18,377 nucleotides of DNA from Acidobacteriota bacterium (GCA_016199665.1 JACQGG010000089.1:1-18377), one strand, 5' to 3'. Shown: positions 1-6,791, counted from the stretch's first letter. Program-made: numbers and translations. Notes: a model not told the origin generated them from the letters alone.

Positions 1-1547
1 CGGGACGCCAGAGCTCGCACCTCCGGGTCATCCAGGCCGGTCATGTGCCCGCGGTCCAGAAGGGTCATCCACCGATCGGCGCCCCGGATTCGCACCCGGT
101 AAGTCGTAAAGTAGGTATGCGTGTGGAAGTTGTGATCCTTGGGCAGGTTGTGCTCGGAGGTAAATTTGAGCCACGACTTGGACTCTACCGGCGCGTCAGG
201 ATCGTGCCACAGGCGAATGCCCAGTCCCCAGTGAATCACGGCGGCGCGCAGCCGGTCGGGAAGGATATTTCCATTCTCCATGTTCCAGGGATTGCGGAAA
301 TACTTGGGATGCGTGCCGAAGGCAACTTCGTAGAGATACCAGAACCCGGGATTGCTGTGAAACGGGTAGGTCAGCTCCTGGATTTTCGGATATTTCAAGA
401 ATTCTCTCAGCACGTCACCATAGAGGCCGCCGCCTTTCACCTCGCTGATATATCCATTCTTGAAATGAACCTCCCATCGCGGAAAAAACCCGCCATGCCC
501 CTTGGTTCCCGCAACCACTCCCTCGGCCCGGACCATCGGCTCTCGAGGAAGATATTCCTTCTGAAAGGCGGGGTAGTCCACCACCGAATAGCCGAAGCGC
601 CCGGTCGCCTGATTTGGGAACATATAGAGGTGACCTCGCTGGTAAGACCCTTGGGCCCACCGCTGGGCCTGAATTTCATTGACGTCGGCGGAGATATCCG
701 TACCCTCCGGGTCGGCGGCGTGAATCTTGTCCGCATACGCAATCGGCTCCAGGGTTTTCTCTTCCGTCAATTGCCATACATCGGCCGGGTAGGAACCGAT
801 CTGGCTCATGACTTCCCAACGGTTGTCCGCCCAGAAGATGCCGAGGAATTTGTCCTGAAGGGGATCCATGGCTCGCCGAAGCCCCGTGCTGCCGCCCTTG
901 CCCCAGTAGGCGCCTTTGATCTCCGGGTGTTTCTGCAGGTATTCGCGGATTCCTTTCCCCACGCTGTCCAGTTCCAATTTCGTCCAGACGCTCTTCAAGT
1001 GCGGAGAAAGTTCGCGGCTCTGGGGGAAGAGTAATGGGTAGAGGTCCGGCCTTTTTCCCTTCAACCAGTTCTTGGCGGCGTCCGGATCCGGAAATTGCGT
1101 CTCGATCCATTCGGCTGCTTCCATGTACCCCTTTTCGGCCGTGAAAGTGCGCCTCGCCTTCCGCAGAGCCAGGGCATCCTGCTTGCCGACACCGACCAAC
1201 TGGTAATCAGGCTGGATCACAACCTTGACCCCGCGCTCCTCAAGAGCCTGTTGAAGCGCCTGAAGCATGAGTTCCTCGGAATCGACCGTCGGGACCAGCA
1301 GGACCGAATCGCCTCGCGCCAGGATTCCCATGCCGGCTCCCTGAATCCCGCCTCTGTTGCGAACAATAAGACGGGCTGCCGGCAGGACATCGTTCACCGA
1401 CTTGGGCGGCTTCAGATACGAGGGAAATCGAGGTTCGGGATACCGAACGCTCTGCATCTGGCTTTCCAGCAGCTCCGCCGCCGCCGCCAGCGCCAGCAGC
1501 GCCGCAGCCAGGGCTGCCACCCGAAGAACCATCGTTGCACGCTTCAT
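1..1547 (-). CDS. Secreted M29-aminopeptidase/NicX-like protein, 3' end cut off by the window edge
   Basis: The minus strand is open without a stop from an ATG at 1547 to the left edge (515 codons seen). A good ribosome binding site (AGGAGG at 1558-1553) lies 5 nt before the ATG. The N-terminus (MKR, then an Ala/Leu-rich run to about residue 24) looks like a signal peptide or membrane anchor. Residues about 55-115 (LIVRNRGGIQGAGMGILARG, then VLLVPTVDSEEL and an ALQQALEERGVKVVI helix-strand) resemble the N-terminal domain of M29 aminopeptidases. Later motifs WEVHFKNGYISEVKGGG, YEVAFGTHPK and AAVIHWGLG resemble the M29/NicX C-terminal fold. An FHTHTYF segment could bind metal. These family links are from memory of motif style, so aminopeptidase activity is not established; export would be unusual, as classic M29 enzymes are cytoplasmic. 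No operon partner is visible. Confidence 0.75.
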   Translation of the reverse strand, partial: MKRATMVLRVAALAAALLALAAAAELLESQMQSVRYPEPRFPSYLKPPKSVNDVLPAARLIVRNRGGIQGAGMGILARGDSVLLVPTVDSEELMLQALQQALEERGVKVVIQPDYQLVGVGKQDALALRKARRTFTAEKGYMEAAEWIETQFPDPDAAKNWLKGKRPDLYPLLFPQSRELSPHLKSVWTKLELDSVGKGIREYLQKHPEIKGAYWGKGGSTGLRRAMDPLQDKFLGIFWADNRWEVMSQIGSYPADVWQLTEEKTLEPIAYADKIHAADPEGTDISADVNEIQAQRWAQGSYQRGHLYMFPNQATGRFGYSVVDYPAFQKEYLPREPMVRAEGVVAGTKGHGGFFPRWEVHFKNGYISEVKGGGLYGDVLREFLKYPKIQELTYPFHSNPGFWYLYEVAFGTHPKYFRNPWNMENGNILPDRLRAAVIHWGLGIRLWHDPDAPVESKSWLKFTSEHNLPKDHNFHTHTYFTTYRVRIRGADRWMTLLDRGHMTGLDDPEVRALAS

Positions 1548-2063
1548 GGGCGCCTCCTTGCAGAATGAAATCCAACAATCAGGGAGTTTGAAATGGGTCC
1601 TTGATCCAGACAGTGTAATCAGAGCCGTGCACGCTGACGACCTCGTCGGCGTCGCCGACAACGATCATCGGAGTGAACCAGGTCGTATTATGGTTGAGCG
1701 GGCTGGCTCAGGCAAGCGATTCCTGGCCCGGCGGCAGTCGGCGGGCTAACCTATTGAAATTTCTTCCCTGCTCCCTCACGGGCGCTCTTCGCGATGAAGT
1801 TGGCCTGGAAAGATGGGAAGGGGGAAAAGTTGAAACCGCATCCGCCCCTGCCTTATGATGGGCACAACTCTGGCTCCCAAACTGGAACCATGACAGGATC
1901 GACACCCGACTGGACCGTGGTTGGGATGGAGTTCGGAGTCCCGCGGACCGATCATGAATTGCAGCGTCTTGCATCATCCACAAGGTGGAAAGGAGATAGG
2001 CAGCGACCGCCAGTCGCATATCCCGATCCTGAGAGGTTCGAACCTCGGTTCAACCATTTGATT
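1548..2063. other. Gene-poor stretch, 516 nt
   Basis: No credible intact gene. Open frames here have no recognisable family. It contains the 29-codon minus-strand fragment at 1579-1668 and a 14-bp perfect palindrome GAGGTTCGAACCTC (2033-2046). It should also contain the promoter of the minus-strand M29-like gene, which I could not assign. Confidence 0.6.
1579..1668 (-). other. Short possible coding fragment, 29 codons
   Basis: The minus strand encodes MIVVGDADEVVSVHGSDYTV followed by WIKDPFQTP and a stop 31 nt before the ATG of the M29-like gene. The composition (acidic, hydrophobic alternation, WIKDP) reads like a real beta-strand C-terminus rather than random GC-rich translation. The frame is closed by a stop about 13 codons upstream of this Met, so any parent gene is broken. 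It could be a tiny leader ORF, a gene remnant, or chance. No family is recognised. Confidence 0.15.
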
Positions 2064-2174
2064 CGAGGTGGGATGAGACTTGAGTGGGCGGGCCTTCACA
2101 GGCAGGAATTGCTGGATAACTGGGAGCTGGCGCGTCAGGGGAAGCCGCTCATCCGGATTGCTCCCTTGGAGTGA
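2064..2174 (+). pseudogene. DUF4160 C-terminal remnant
   Basis: The reading frame ending at 2174 finishes with MRLEWAGLHRQELLDNWELA, then RQGKPLIRIAPLE. This closely follows the C-terminus of DUF4160 proteins (EW..LHR.EL..NW..A..G..L..I.PL). The conserved DUF4160 N-terminus (a start-proximal beta-strand region followed by a PHVHV-like motif) is absent from the upstream 270 nt of the same frame, and I could not find it in other frames. An in-frame ATG at 2073 could still give a 33-residue peptide. DUF4160 genes often sit directly before DUF2442 genes, and here the DUF2442 ATG lies 4 nt after the stop, so this is best read as a 5'-truncated first gene of that pair. Confidence 0.55.
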
Positions 2175-2178
2175 GGCT

Positions 2179-2424
2179 ATGAATTACCACATTGTCGAAG
2201 CTCGGCATGTCGGCGGCCACATCGTGTGGCTCAAGTTCCGAGATGGCACTTCTGGTGAGATCGACCTGGCATCGGCCCTTTGTGGTCCGGTTTTCGAGCC
2301 ACTGCGGGACCCCACATTCTTTAAGGCCTTCACGGTTCATCCGGAATTCCACACGCTCGTTTGGCCGAACGGCGCAGATTTCGCTCCGGAGTTTTTGCAC
2401 GATAACGTGCGGGTCACGGCCTAA
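2179..2424 (+). CDS. DUF2442 domain protein (small, possible toxin-antitoxin partner)
   Basis: Encodes 81 residues starting MNYHIVEARHVGGHIVWLKF. The order of elements matches DUF2442: an N-terminal strand pair, FRDGTSGEIDL, a P.FEPLRD..FF segment, HPEFHTLVWPNGADFAPEFL and a final short strand. The ATG at 2179 is preferred over upstream ATGs because GGAG lies 7 nt before it and the family normally starts just here. DUF2442 is a small cytoplasmic domain usually encoded next to DUF4160; the pair has been proposed to be toxin-antitoxin-like, but the biochemical role is not settled. The remnant of DUF4160 precedes it by 4 nt. The stop codon TAA lies inside the first core box of the attC-like site that follows, which is typical of integron cassette genes. 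Confidence 0.8.
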   Translation: MNYHIVEARHVGGHIVWLKFRDGTSGEIDLASALCGPVFEPLRDPTFFKAFTVHPEFHTLVWPNGADFAPEFLHDNVRVTA

Positions 2425-2508
2425 CGCGCTGCAGCCGCCGGCCGGCGCACGTCGTGTCTTACATCACCGCGGTTTGGCGCCGGTCGCGGCTGAGCGCGAG
2501 CATTAGAC
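2419..2508 (+). other. attC-like integron recombination site
   Basis: Four boxes occur in attC order. R'' is GCCTAAC (2419-2425), overlapping the DUF2442 stop. L'' is GCGCTGCAGCC (2426-2436). L' is GGCTGAGCGC (2488-2497). R' is ATTAGAC (2502-2508). L'' and L' pair with one unpaired extra G in L'', the extrahelical base expected of attC. The stem continues inward (CCGGCGC 2442-2448 with GCGCCGG 2477-2483), leaving a 28-nt variable terminal region. The 90-nt length is normal for attC. R' has A where the consensus GTTRRRY has G at the crossover, so the site may be weak or inactive. No integrase or second attC was found nearby. Confidence 0.6.
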
Positions 2509-2529
2509 GGCACAGGGCTCGTTGCGACC

Positions 2530-2685
2530 GTGGATAAATCGATGTCGGATCTGCAAGACCTTGAACAGCGAACTCGTGATGACTTAGAGAAGCTCTTCGC
2601 CTCAACCGAGCCGCGACGGCGGCCCATACGACTCTGGAATTCGGGCGGGCGGAAGTTTTCAAGATGCTGCGTGAAAAATCAGTGA
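2530..2685 (+). CDS. Short ORF directly after the attC-like site (51 codons), doubtful
   Basis: A GTG at 2530 (or ATG at 2542) opens a frame reading MSDLQDLEQRTRDDLEKLFA before continuing STEPRRRPIRLWNSGG. The first part looks like a charged amphipathic helix, possibly coiled coil; the tail looks like random GC-rich translation. It begins 21 nt after the R' box, the usual distance for a cassette gene start, and its end overlaps the first 22 nt of the cohesin-like gene. It may be the 5' end of a second cassette gene whose remainder was lost. No family recognised and no clear ribosome binding site. Confidence 0.25.
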   Translation: MDKSMSDLQDLEQRTRDDLEKLFASTEPRRRPIRLWNSGGRKFSRCCVKNQ

Positions 2686-3368
2686 GGAGTGTATTCAAGG
2701 GCAGCTTCGCCAGGACGTCGCTCAGGTTTGTAAGCTTTTCGCGTCTTGGCCTGATTGGGCTGCTTGCCGGCTTCCCCCCGACCGCTGCAGTCGCCCTCCC
2801 AAAGGCTGCCGCGGCGTCATCGACGGTTGTCTCCATTGAACAACTCTCCCTTGCCACGGAACAAGCCCCGCAGAAGTCCCCCCAGCCTTCTCGGGAGCGA
2901 GCCCGCATTTCCGTGGGGGCGCAGACAGGAGATCCGGGGACAGTGACAGTGGTTCCAGTCCGCTTCATTCTGGACGGCGATGTCCACCTTGAAGCGGCGC
3001 AGCTTGAAGTCTCTTATCCGGCCAACGCTCTTGACTTTGTCGAAGTGGACAATGAATTGCCGGAAAAAATAACGGTGAAAGCAGACCGCGGCGCGGAAGA
3101 AGGCAGGGGCACAGCAACGGTACGCATCCAGTTCAAACCGGCGCCAAAGTCTGTCCTGGAATTCTTGCCGGGCGGCTTGGCGGCGTATCTGGTTTTCAAA
3201 ATCCGAGAAGAAGCGCCCACCGGCGAGATCCCGCTCCGGACATCAGGACAGGCAACGCTGGCCCAAGAGCCGTCCGGGAAAGCGGAACCCCTGGCGACCG
3301 TCGACGGCAAAGTAAAGATTACCGTCCCCAGGCCTTCGATCTACGGCTGCTTCTTCTACATGCATTAG
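2664..3368 (+). CDS. Secreted cohesin-like domain protein
   Basis: 234 residues. A long basic N-terminus (to about residue 27) precedes a hydrophobic stretch (LIGLLAGFPPTAAVAL, about 30-45), consistent with a signal peptide. A low-complexity linker follows (about 48-80). Residues about 82-222 resemble the cohesin/carbohydrate-binding beta-sandwich fold: SVGAQTGDPGTVTVVPVRFI, LEAAQLEVSYPANALDFVEV, then a strand with GLAAYLVFKI. No dockerin or S-layer domain is visible in the window, so no cellulosome role is implied; isolated cohesin-like domains occur in many non-cellulolytic bacteria. The C-terminus ends abruptly in SIYGCFFYMH, a short aromatic tail with the only cysteine. The start has only a weak GGAAG 8 nt upstream, and internal starts are possible. 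It converges on the hydrolase gene with 7 nt between stops. Confidence 0.65.
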   Translation: MLREKSVRSVFKGSFARTSLRFVSFSRLGLIGLLAGFPPTAAVALPKAAAASSTVVSIEQLSLATEQAPQKSPQPSRERARISVGAQTGDPGTVTVVPVRFILDGDVHLEAAQLEVSYPANALDFVEVDNELPEKITVKADRGAEEGRGTATVRIQFKPAPKSVLEFLPGGLAAYLVFKIREEAPTGEIPLRTSGQATLAQEPSGKAEPLATVDGKVKITVPRPSIYGCFFYMH

Positions 3369-3375
3369 CCGTTTT

Positions 3376-4101
3376 TCAATACCAGCTTCGCATGCGCACT
3401 TCGATCCCTGCCTCGGACTTCAAAGCGTTGGCGAAGACGTTCAGGTCCGACTTTCCGAAGTGATAAGGGTAAACAATCTTGGGTTGAAACGCCTTGACGC
3501 ACTCGGCGGCTTCCTCGGGGGGCATCGTGTAAGGGAGATTCATGGGAACAAAAGCGATGTCGATATTCTTCAGAGCTTTCATCTCAGGAACGCATTCAGT
3601 ATCTCCGGCGATATAGACCCTCTTCCCGCCCAAAGTCAAAAGGTAGCCATTCCCCCGCCCTCTGTCATGGAAAAACTTCCCCGGTCCCGGCCCTCGGACC
3701 AGGTTATACATGGGGAGCGCTTCAATCGTGATTCCGGCGGCTGTTTTGCTTTCGCCGTTGTTTACCACCATAGACTCGGTCACGGTCTGGGCCACCGCCG
3801 CCGGCGCCACGATCTGGGTTGACGGCTGTCGGATTTCGCCAATCTTGGCCGGGACCATGTGGTCCGGGTGAAGGTCGGTAATCAGGATCAGATCCGCTTT
3901 GGGGAGGTTCGCATAGCTGCCCTGGGCCGTGGGATCCACGTAGATGGCCTTCCCGCCAAACTCCAGCAGCAGACTGGCGTGGTTGATGGGCGTAACCTTA
4001 AGCGGTCCGGCCGACGTGTCCACCGTGTCGGCGGGCGCCGCCAGCGACAAACTGCCACCGAGCAAAAGAAACAAAACCAACACGATTGAATTTCTCTTCA
4101 T
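3376..4101 (-). CDS. Exported metallo-beta-lactamase-fold hydrolase (UlaG-like)
   Basis: 241 residues with a clear signal peptide (MKRNSIVLVLFLLLGGSLSL, then AAPAD). The mature part has the MBL-fold order: a SLLLEFGGKAIYVDP strand region (44-57), a metal-binding motif ITDLHPDH (74-81), H145 in FHDRGRGNGYLL, GDT at 166-168, and YPYHFGK with H214 near the end. The first His of HxHxDH is Asp here (D76, H78, D80, H81), a variant I recall from small UlaG/UPF0173-like hydrolases. The likely role is a metal-dependent hydrolase in the periplasm; the substrate cannot be told. A strong ribosome binding site (GAGGAGG) lies 8 nt before the ATG. Divergent from the next gene, with a shared 187-nt promoter region. 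Confidence 0.85.
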   Translation of the reverse strand: MKRNSIVLVLFLLLGGSLSLAAPADTVDTSAGPLKVTPINHASLLLEFGGKAIYVDPTAQGSYANLPKADLILITDLHPDHMVPAKIGEIRQPSTQIVAPAAVAQTVTESMVVNNGESKTAAGITIEALPMYNLVRGPGPGKFFHDRGRGNGYLLTLGGKRVYIAGDTECVPEMKALKNIDIAFVPMNLPYTMPPEEAAECVKAFQPKIVYPYHFGKSDLNVFANALKSEAGIEVRMRSWY

Positions 4102-4159
4102 GCCACAATCCTCCTCTTGAATGTTGGCAACTTCGATCCCAGCCCGATTTCAGGAGAGT

Positions 4160-4165
4160 ATTATA
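4160..4165 (-). promoter_or_regulatory. Possible -10 element for the MBL hydrolase gene
   Basis: On the minus strand this reads TATAAT, a perfect sigma-70 -10 hexamer in an otherwise GC-rich spacer, 58 nt before the ATG at 4101. No good -35 hexamer is present at 16-18 nt upstream, so the call rests on the -10 box and its position. Confidence 0.3.
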
Positions 4166-4221
4166 GCCGCACCGGATCGGTTCTGACTACTGCCGGATCA
4201 TTCATGGCCCTGGGTTTTGGC

Positions 4222-4250
4222 TTGATCAGCCCTGGAAGCGGTAGTAGACT
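4222..4250 (+). promoter_or_regulatory. Possible sigma-70 promoter for the exported Gly-Pro-Thr protein
   Basis: TTGATC (4222-4227), a 17-nt spacer and TAGACT (4245-4250), each matching 4 of 6 consensus positions, end 38 nt before the ATG at 4289. Spacing and placement are right, hexamers are weak. Confidence 0.25.
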
Positions 4251-4288
4251 GAGCCAACCTAATTACCCAATCAAAAGAGGAGGACAAA

Positions 4289-4981
4289 ATGAAAAGGGGA
4301 ACGATTGTCTATCTGGCACTGGCGCTTTTCGCCGCGTTCACGATACTGGCTCTTGCCGAGGGGCCCCCGAAAGCAGGAACCGACACGTTCGATTCGATCG
4401 CTGAATTAGAAGTCTCCATTTTCAACGGCCCTATGACGATGATCGGCGTGGTCGGGCCAACCCAAATCCAGAGAGGCCAGCCTAAAGGCGGCGCCATCGA
4501 CACGGAAATGCTTGCGCTGGACCTGAGAGGGGGACTGGTGGATCCGAACTTCGGGCCGCTTCAGGTCCAGGTGAGGGAGAGCCCCACCCGGGCTTCCAGG
4601 GGACAGATCATGTCTCCAAAGGGAGACGGGTTCTTCCCGGCAGAAAGCTTTTTTGACGTGTTCGTCGAGATCGAACTGACACCGGAAGTGCAGACAACGG
4701 GTCCGACGGGTCCGACCGGGCCTACAACTTCCCTGATGCTGCACAACGAACAGCCGATCCGGATGATGGCAACGATCCATTCAATCCCGCCCATTGAGAA
4801 TGCCTATAACTCGCCGGCGAACCAAACCACTGTTCTGCTTGACAGGTTTGGCAACAGAGTCGGTGTGATCCGGCATGTGCAGCATGTTCCGGCACAGCCG
4901 TCTCACGCCAAGATAAAGAGGGAACTGATTAATGTTGAACTGATGCTGAAGAAACTCCTCCGCGCCCACGGGCTGCCGTAA
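4289..4981 (+). CDS. Exported protein of unknown function with a (Gly-Pro-Thr)3 insertion, DUF6073-like
   Basis: 230 residues. A signal peptide is clear (MKRGTIVYLALALFAAFTIL, ALAEG). The mature part is beta-rich: a GPMTMIGVVGPTQIQRGQP segment, IDTEMLALDLRG, RGQIMSP, then FPAESFFDVFVEIEL, LMLHNEQPIRM and IPPIENAY. The pattern of a GP[TM]-type strand, EM..L.L.G, GQI.S and FPA.S.FDVF.EI is like what I recall for DUF6073 proteins, but this is from memory. Residues 138-146 are three Gly-Pro-Thr triplets between two beta segments, encoded by near-identical 9-nt units. The last 25 residues (KIKRELINVELMLKKLLRAH) look like an amphipathic helix. A strong AGGAGG sits 6 nt before the ATG. Function unknown. 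Confidence 0.75.
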   Translation: MKRGTIVYLALALFAAFTILALAEGPPKAGTDTFDSIAELEVSIFNGPMTMIGVVGPTQIQRGQPKGGAIDTEMLALDLRGGLVDPNFGPLQVQVRESPTRASRGQIMSPKGDGFFPAESFFDVFVEIELTPEVQTTGPTGPTGPTTSLMLHNEQPIRMMATIHSIPPIENAYNSPANQTTVLLDRFGNRVGVIRHVQHVPAQPSHAKIKRELINVELMLKKLLRAHGLP

Positions 4982-4991
4982 CCTAACCTGG

Positions 4992-5040
4992 TGCGGGCGC
5001 GGGCGCCCCTCGCTTGCGGATGCGAGAGCCCGGGCCCGCA
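4992..5040. terminator. Strong GC-rich stem-loop between convergent genes
   Basis: Outer arms TGCGGGC (4992-4998) and GCCCGCA (5034-5040) pair perfectly; the stem continues for six more positions with one mismatch. An inner hairpin CTCGC (5009-5013) with GCGAG (5022-5026) sits at the tip. It lies 11 nt after the stop of the plus-strand gene and 54 nt beyond the stop of the minus-strand glycosyltransferase. No T-tract follows on either side, so it could be a bidirectional terminator, an RNA-stabilising hairpin, or a repetitive palindromic element. Confidence 0.4.
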
Positions 5041-5099
5041 ACTGACAACTGACAACTGACGGCTGACAACTGAAAGCTGATGGCTGACGGCCGTCAGCC
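5040..5099. repeat. Heptanucleotide tandem repeat with terminal palindrome
   Basis: Seven head-to-tail 7-mers run from 5040 to 5088: AACTGAC x3, GGCTGAC, AACTGAA, AGCTGAT, GGCTGAC. The array ends in an 18-bp perfect palindrome at 5082-5099 (GGCTGACGG and its complement). The inverted unit supplies the stop codon (5094-5096) of the glycosyltransferase gene on the minus strand. The same repeat family occurs before dnaB. Confidence 0.85.
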
Positions 5100-6791
5100 G
5101 ACCTCATCCCGCCTTTCCCACACCGCCATCGATCCCCAGATCCGCGTGTTGTACCAGATGGGCGCCCGCTGCCACAATTGAGCGGCCGCCTCTCCCGTGA
5201 CGAACTCCCAACTGCCGGCTGTGGGATACCGCACCGCCCCTGCGATCCGATAGGAGCGGTAGAGCAAATCCTGCACTCCTCTGGAAAGGTCAGGCGGGGC
5301 GCCCTGAGACGCCGCAAACGAGGAGGGCACAAAGACGGTCACGATGAACTTCGGCTGATTCCTCTCCAGTTCCTGCAGCACCTGGCGCTGGCGCTCAACC
5401 GTCCCGGGAAAGGAACCCATCAGCGGATAAACAAAAATATACCGGGAAGCGCTTTTGCGCTGCGCATAGTAGAGGATCTGCGGTTCGGATCCAAAGACGA
5501 AGATCCGCTCGCCGCGGCTTGAATTCCGGCGAATAAATTCACTGACGGGAATGGATTCGGGAAAGGGATTGTAGCCGTAAAGGCGCCGGGACCTTTCTTC
5601 CGCCGATCCGCGCAGATAATACCAGGGGGACACGAAAATTCCGTAGGCGATGATGACCGCGATTCCCAGATACGGCAGCGCGTTCCGCGCAACCGGCCGG
5701 ACTTGCGGCAACGGGATCCGAGTCAGGCCCAGGCCGGCCAGGAGGGCAACGGCAGGAAGGATCTGAATGAAGTAATGCTCCCGGAAGTACCCCCCAATGG
5801 CAACTCCCAGAAACGAAAAGAACAGCCATCCCGCCGCCAGCGCGACATTCCGCCGCAAAGGATCGGATTGCGCCTGCTTCCCTGGCAGCAAAGGGCCAAG
5901 CAGACCCGCCCCTGCCAGCAGATAGACCGGCCAGAACGCGTTCAGTATTTTTCTGAAGCCGGCCCAGAAGGTTGACGGATATTGCCACAGCGGCAAGCTC
6001 GCCGCGTAGGAGAGATTATGACCCATGGTGCAGTCGTAAAATCCCTTCCAGGCCCCGACCGCCAGAAAATAGCCGAACACGGCCAGCACCACGCCCAGGG
6101 CACCCAGCAGCAGGCTCGCCCCCAGCCGCCAGCGTTTTCCGGGACTCAACAGGACGATGAGAAGACAGAACGCAAGGCCCGGCAAAGCGACCTGCTTGAA
6201 CAGGATCGCTGCCGCGCCGAGGATTCCCGCGATAAGGCCGTGAACAACCGAACCAAGCTCCTTGCAGCGCACGGCGGCAAGCAGTGACGCCGCCATCGGC
6301 AGGATCATGAAGACCTCGGTATTGGCCGCATTCCCTAACACCGACGGATCGGCCATCATCGCAGCGCAAAAAGCAGCGGCGGCTATGCCCGCATGAAAAG
6401 AAAAGAGCCTTCGACCCAGGCAAAACAACACGGCAAGGGTTGCCAGCGAATAAATCTGCGTGCCCCAATGGATCGCTGCCGGGCTGGTCCCAATCAGACG
6501 CATCATCAAGCCGTAAACCAGAAAAACGCCGGGCGGCTTCTGGTCAAAACTTTCCTGGTAAGGAACCTCACCCAGGAGCCACCGAGACCCGATATAGGCA
6601 TACTCGCCCTCGTCCCGCTCCAGAGGAATGTCCGCCGCCGGATAACGAAGCAGCAAGGCCAGCGCGCAGACGCCGATCCAGGCGCACAAGGTGACCCCCC
6701 AGGAGTACGGAGCGTCACTTGGGAAGATGGAACGCGCAAGGGTTCGGGCCTTCGGAGAAACCCCGGATCGGCGCTGTTTGCTTTTGCCCAT
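5094..6791 (-). CDS. ArnT/PMT-like membrane glycosyltransferase (GT-C fold, GT39/GT83-type)
   Basis: 565 residues. After a basic cytoplasmic N-terminus (1-30) come about ten hydrophobic segments to roughly residue 380, then a soluble C-terminal domain (about 390-565) likely outside the membrane. The first loop carries PLERDEGEYAYIGSRWLLG: the acidic pair D60-E61 after R59 matches the catalytic loop of PMT_2/ArnT enzymes. FDQKPPGVFLVYG (82-94) is another hallmark of this family. Members transfer a sugar from a polyprenyl-phosphate donor to protein, lipid or glycan acceptors on the outer face of the membrane; donor and acceptor are not readable here. The start is taken as ATG at 6791, without a strong ribosome binding site. 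The 3' end lies in the heptad repeat, so the last few residues (RRDEVG) may be modified by repeat insertion. Divergent from the TMTC-like gene. Confidence 0.85.
   Translation of the reverse strand: MGKSKQRRSGVSPKARTLARSIFPSDAPYSWGVTLCAWIGVCALALLLRYPAADIPLERDEGEYAYIGSRWLLGEVPYQESFDQKPPGVFLVYGLMMRLIGTSPAAIHWGTQIYSLATLAVLFCLGRRLFSFHAGIAAAAFCAAMMADPSVLGNAANTEVFMILPMAASLLAAVRCKELGSVVHGLIAGILGAAAILFKQVALPGLAFCLLIVLLSPGKRWRLGASLLLGALGVVLAVFGYFLAVGAWKGFYDCTMGHNLSYAASLPLWQYPSTFWAGFRKILNAFWPVYLLAGAGLLGPLLPGKQAQSDPLRRNVALAAGWLFFSFLGVAIGGYFREHYFIQILPAVALLAGLGLTRIPLPQVRPVARNALPYLGIAVIIAYGIFVSPWYYLRGSAEERSRRLYGYNPFPESIPVSEFIRRNSSRGERIFVFGSEPQILYYAQRKSASRYIFVYPLMGSFPGTVERQRQVLQELERNQPKFIVTVFVPSSFAASQGAPPDLSRGVQDLLYRSYRIAGAVRYPTAGSWEFVTGEAAAQLWQRAPIWYNTRIWGSMAVWERRDEVG

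Noticed and set aside
45..1034. Plus-strand ORF of 329 codons at the left edge
   Set aside because: It lies antisense to the uninterrupted minus-strand M29-like frame, which has a signal peptide, ribosome binding site and sensible composition.
2033..2046. GAGGTTCGAACCTC palindrome, containing a tRNA T-loop-like GTTCGAAC
   Set aside because: The flanking bases do not form a T-arm stem, and no D-arm, anticodon arm or acceptor stem fits around it. It is reported only as a palindrome.
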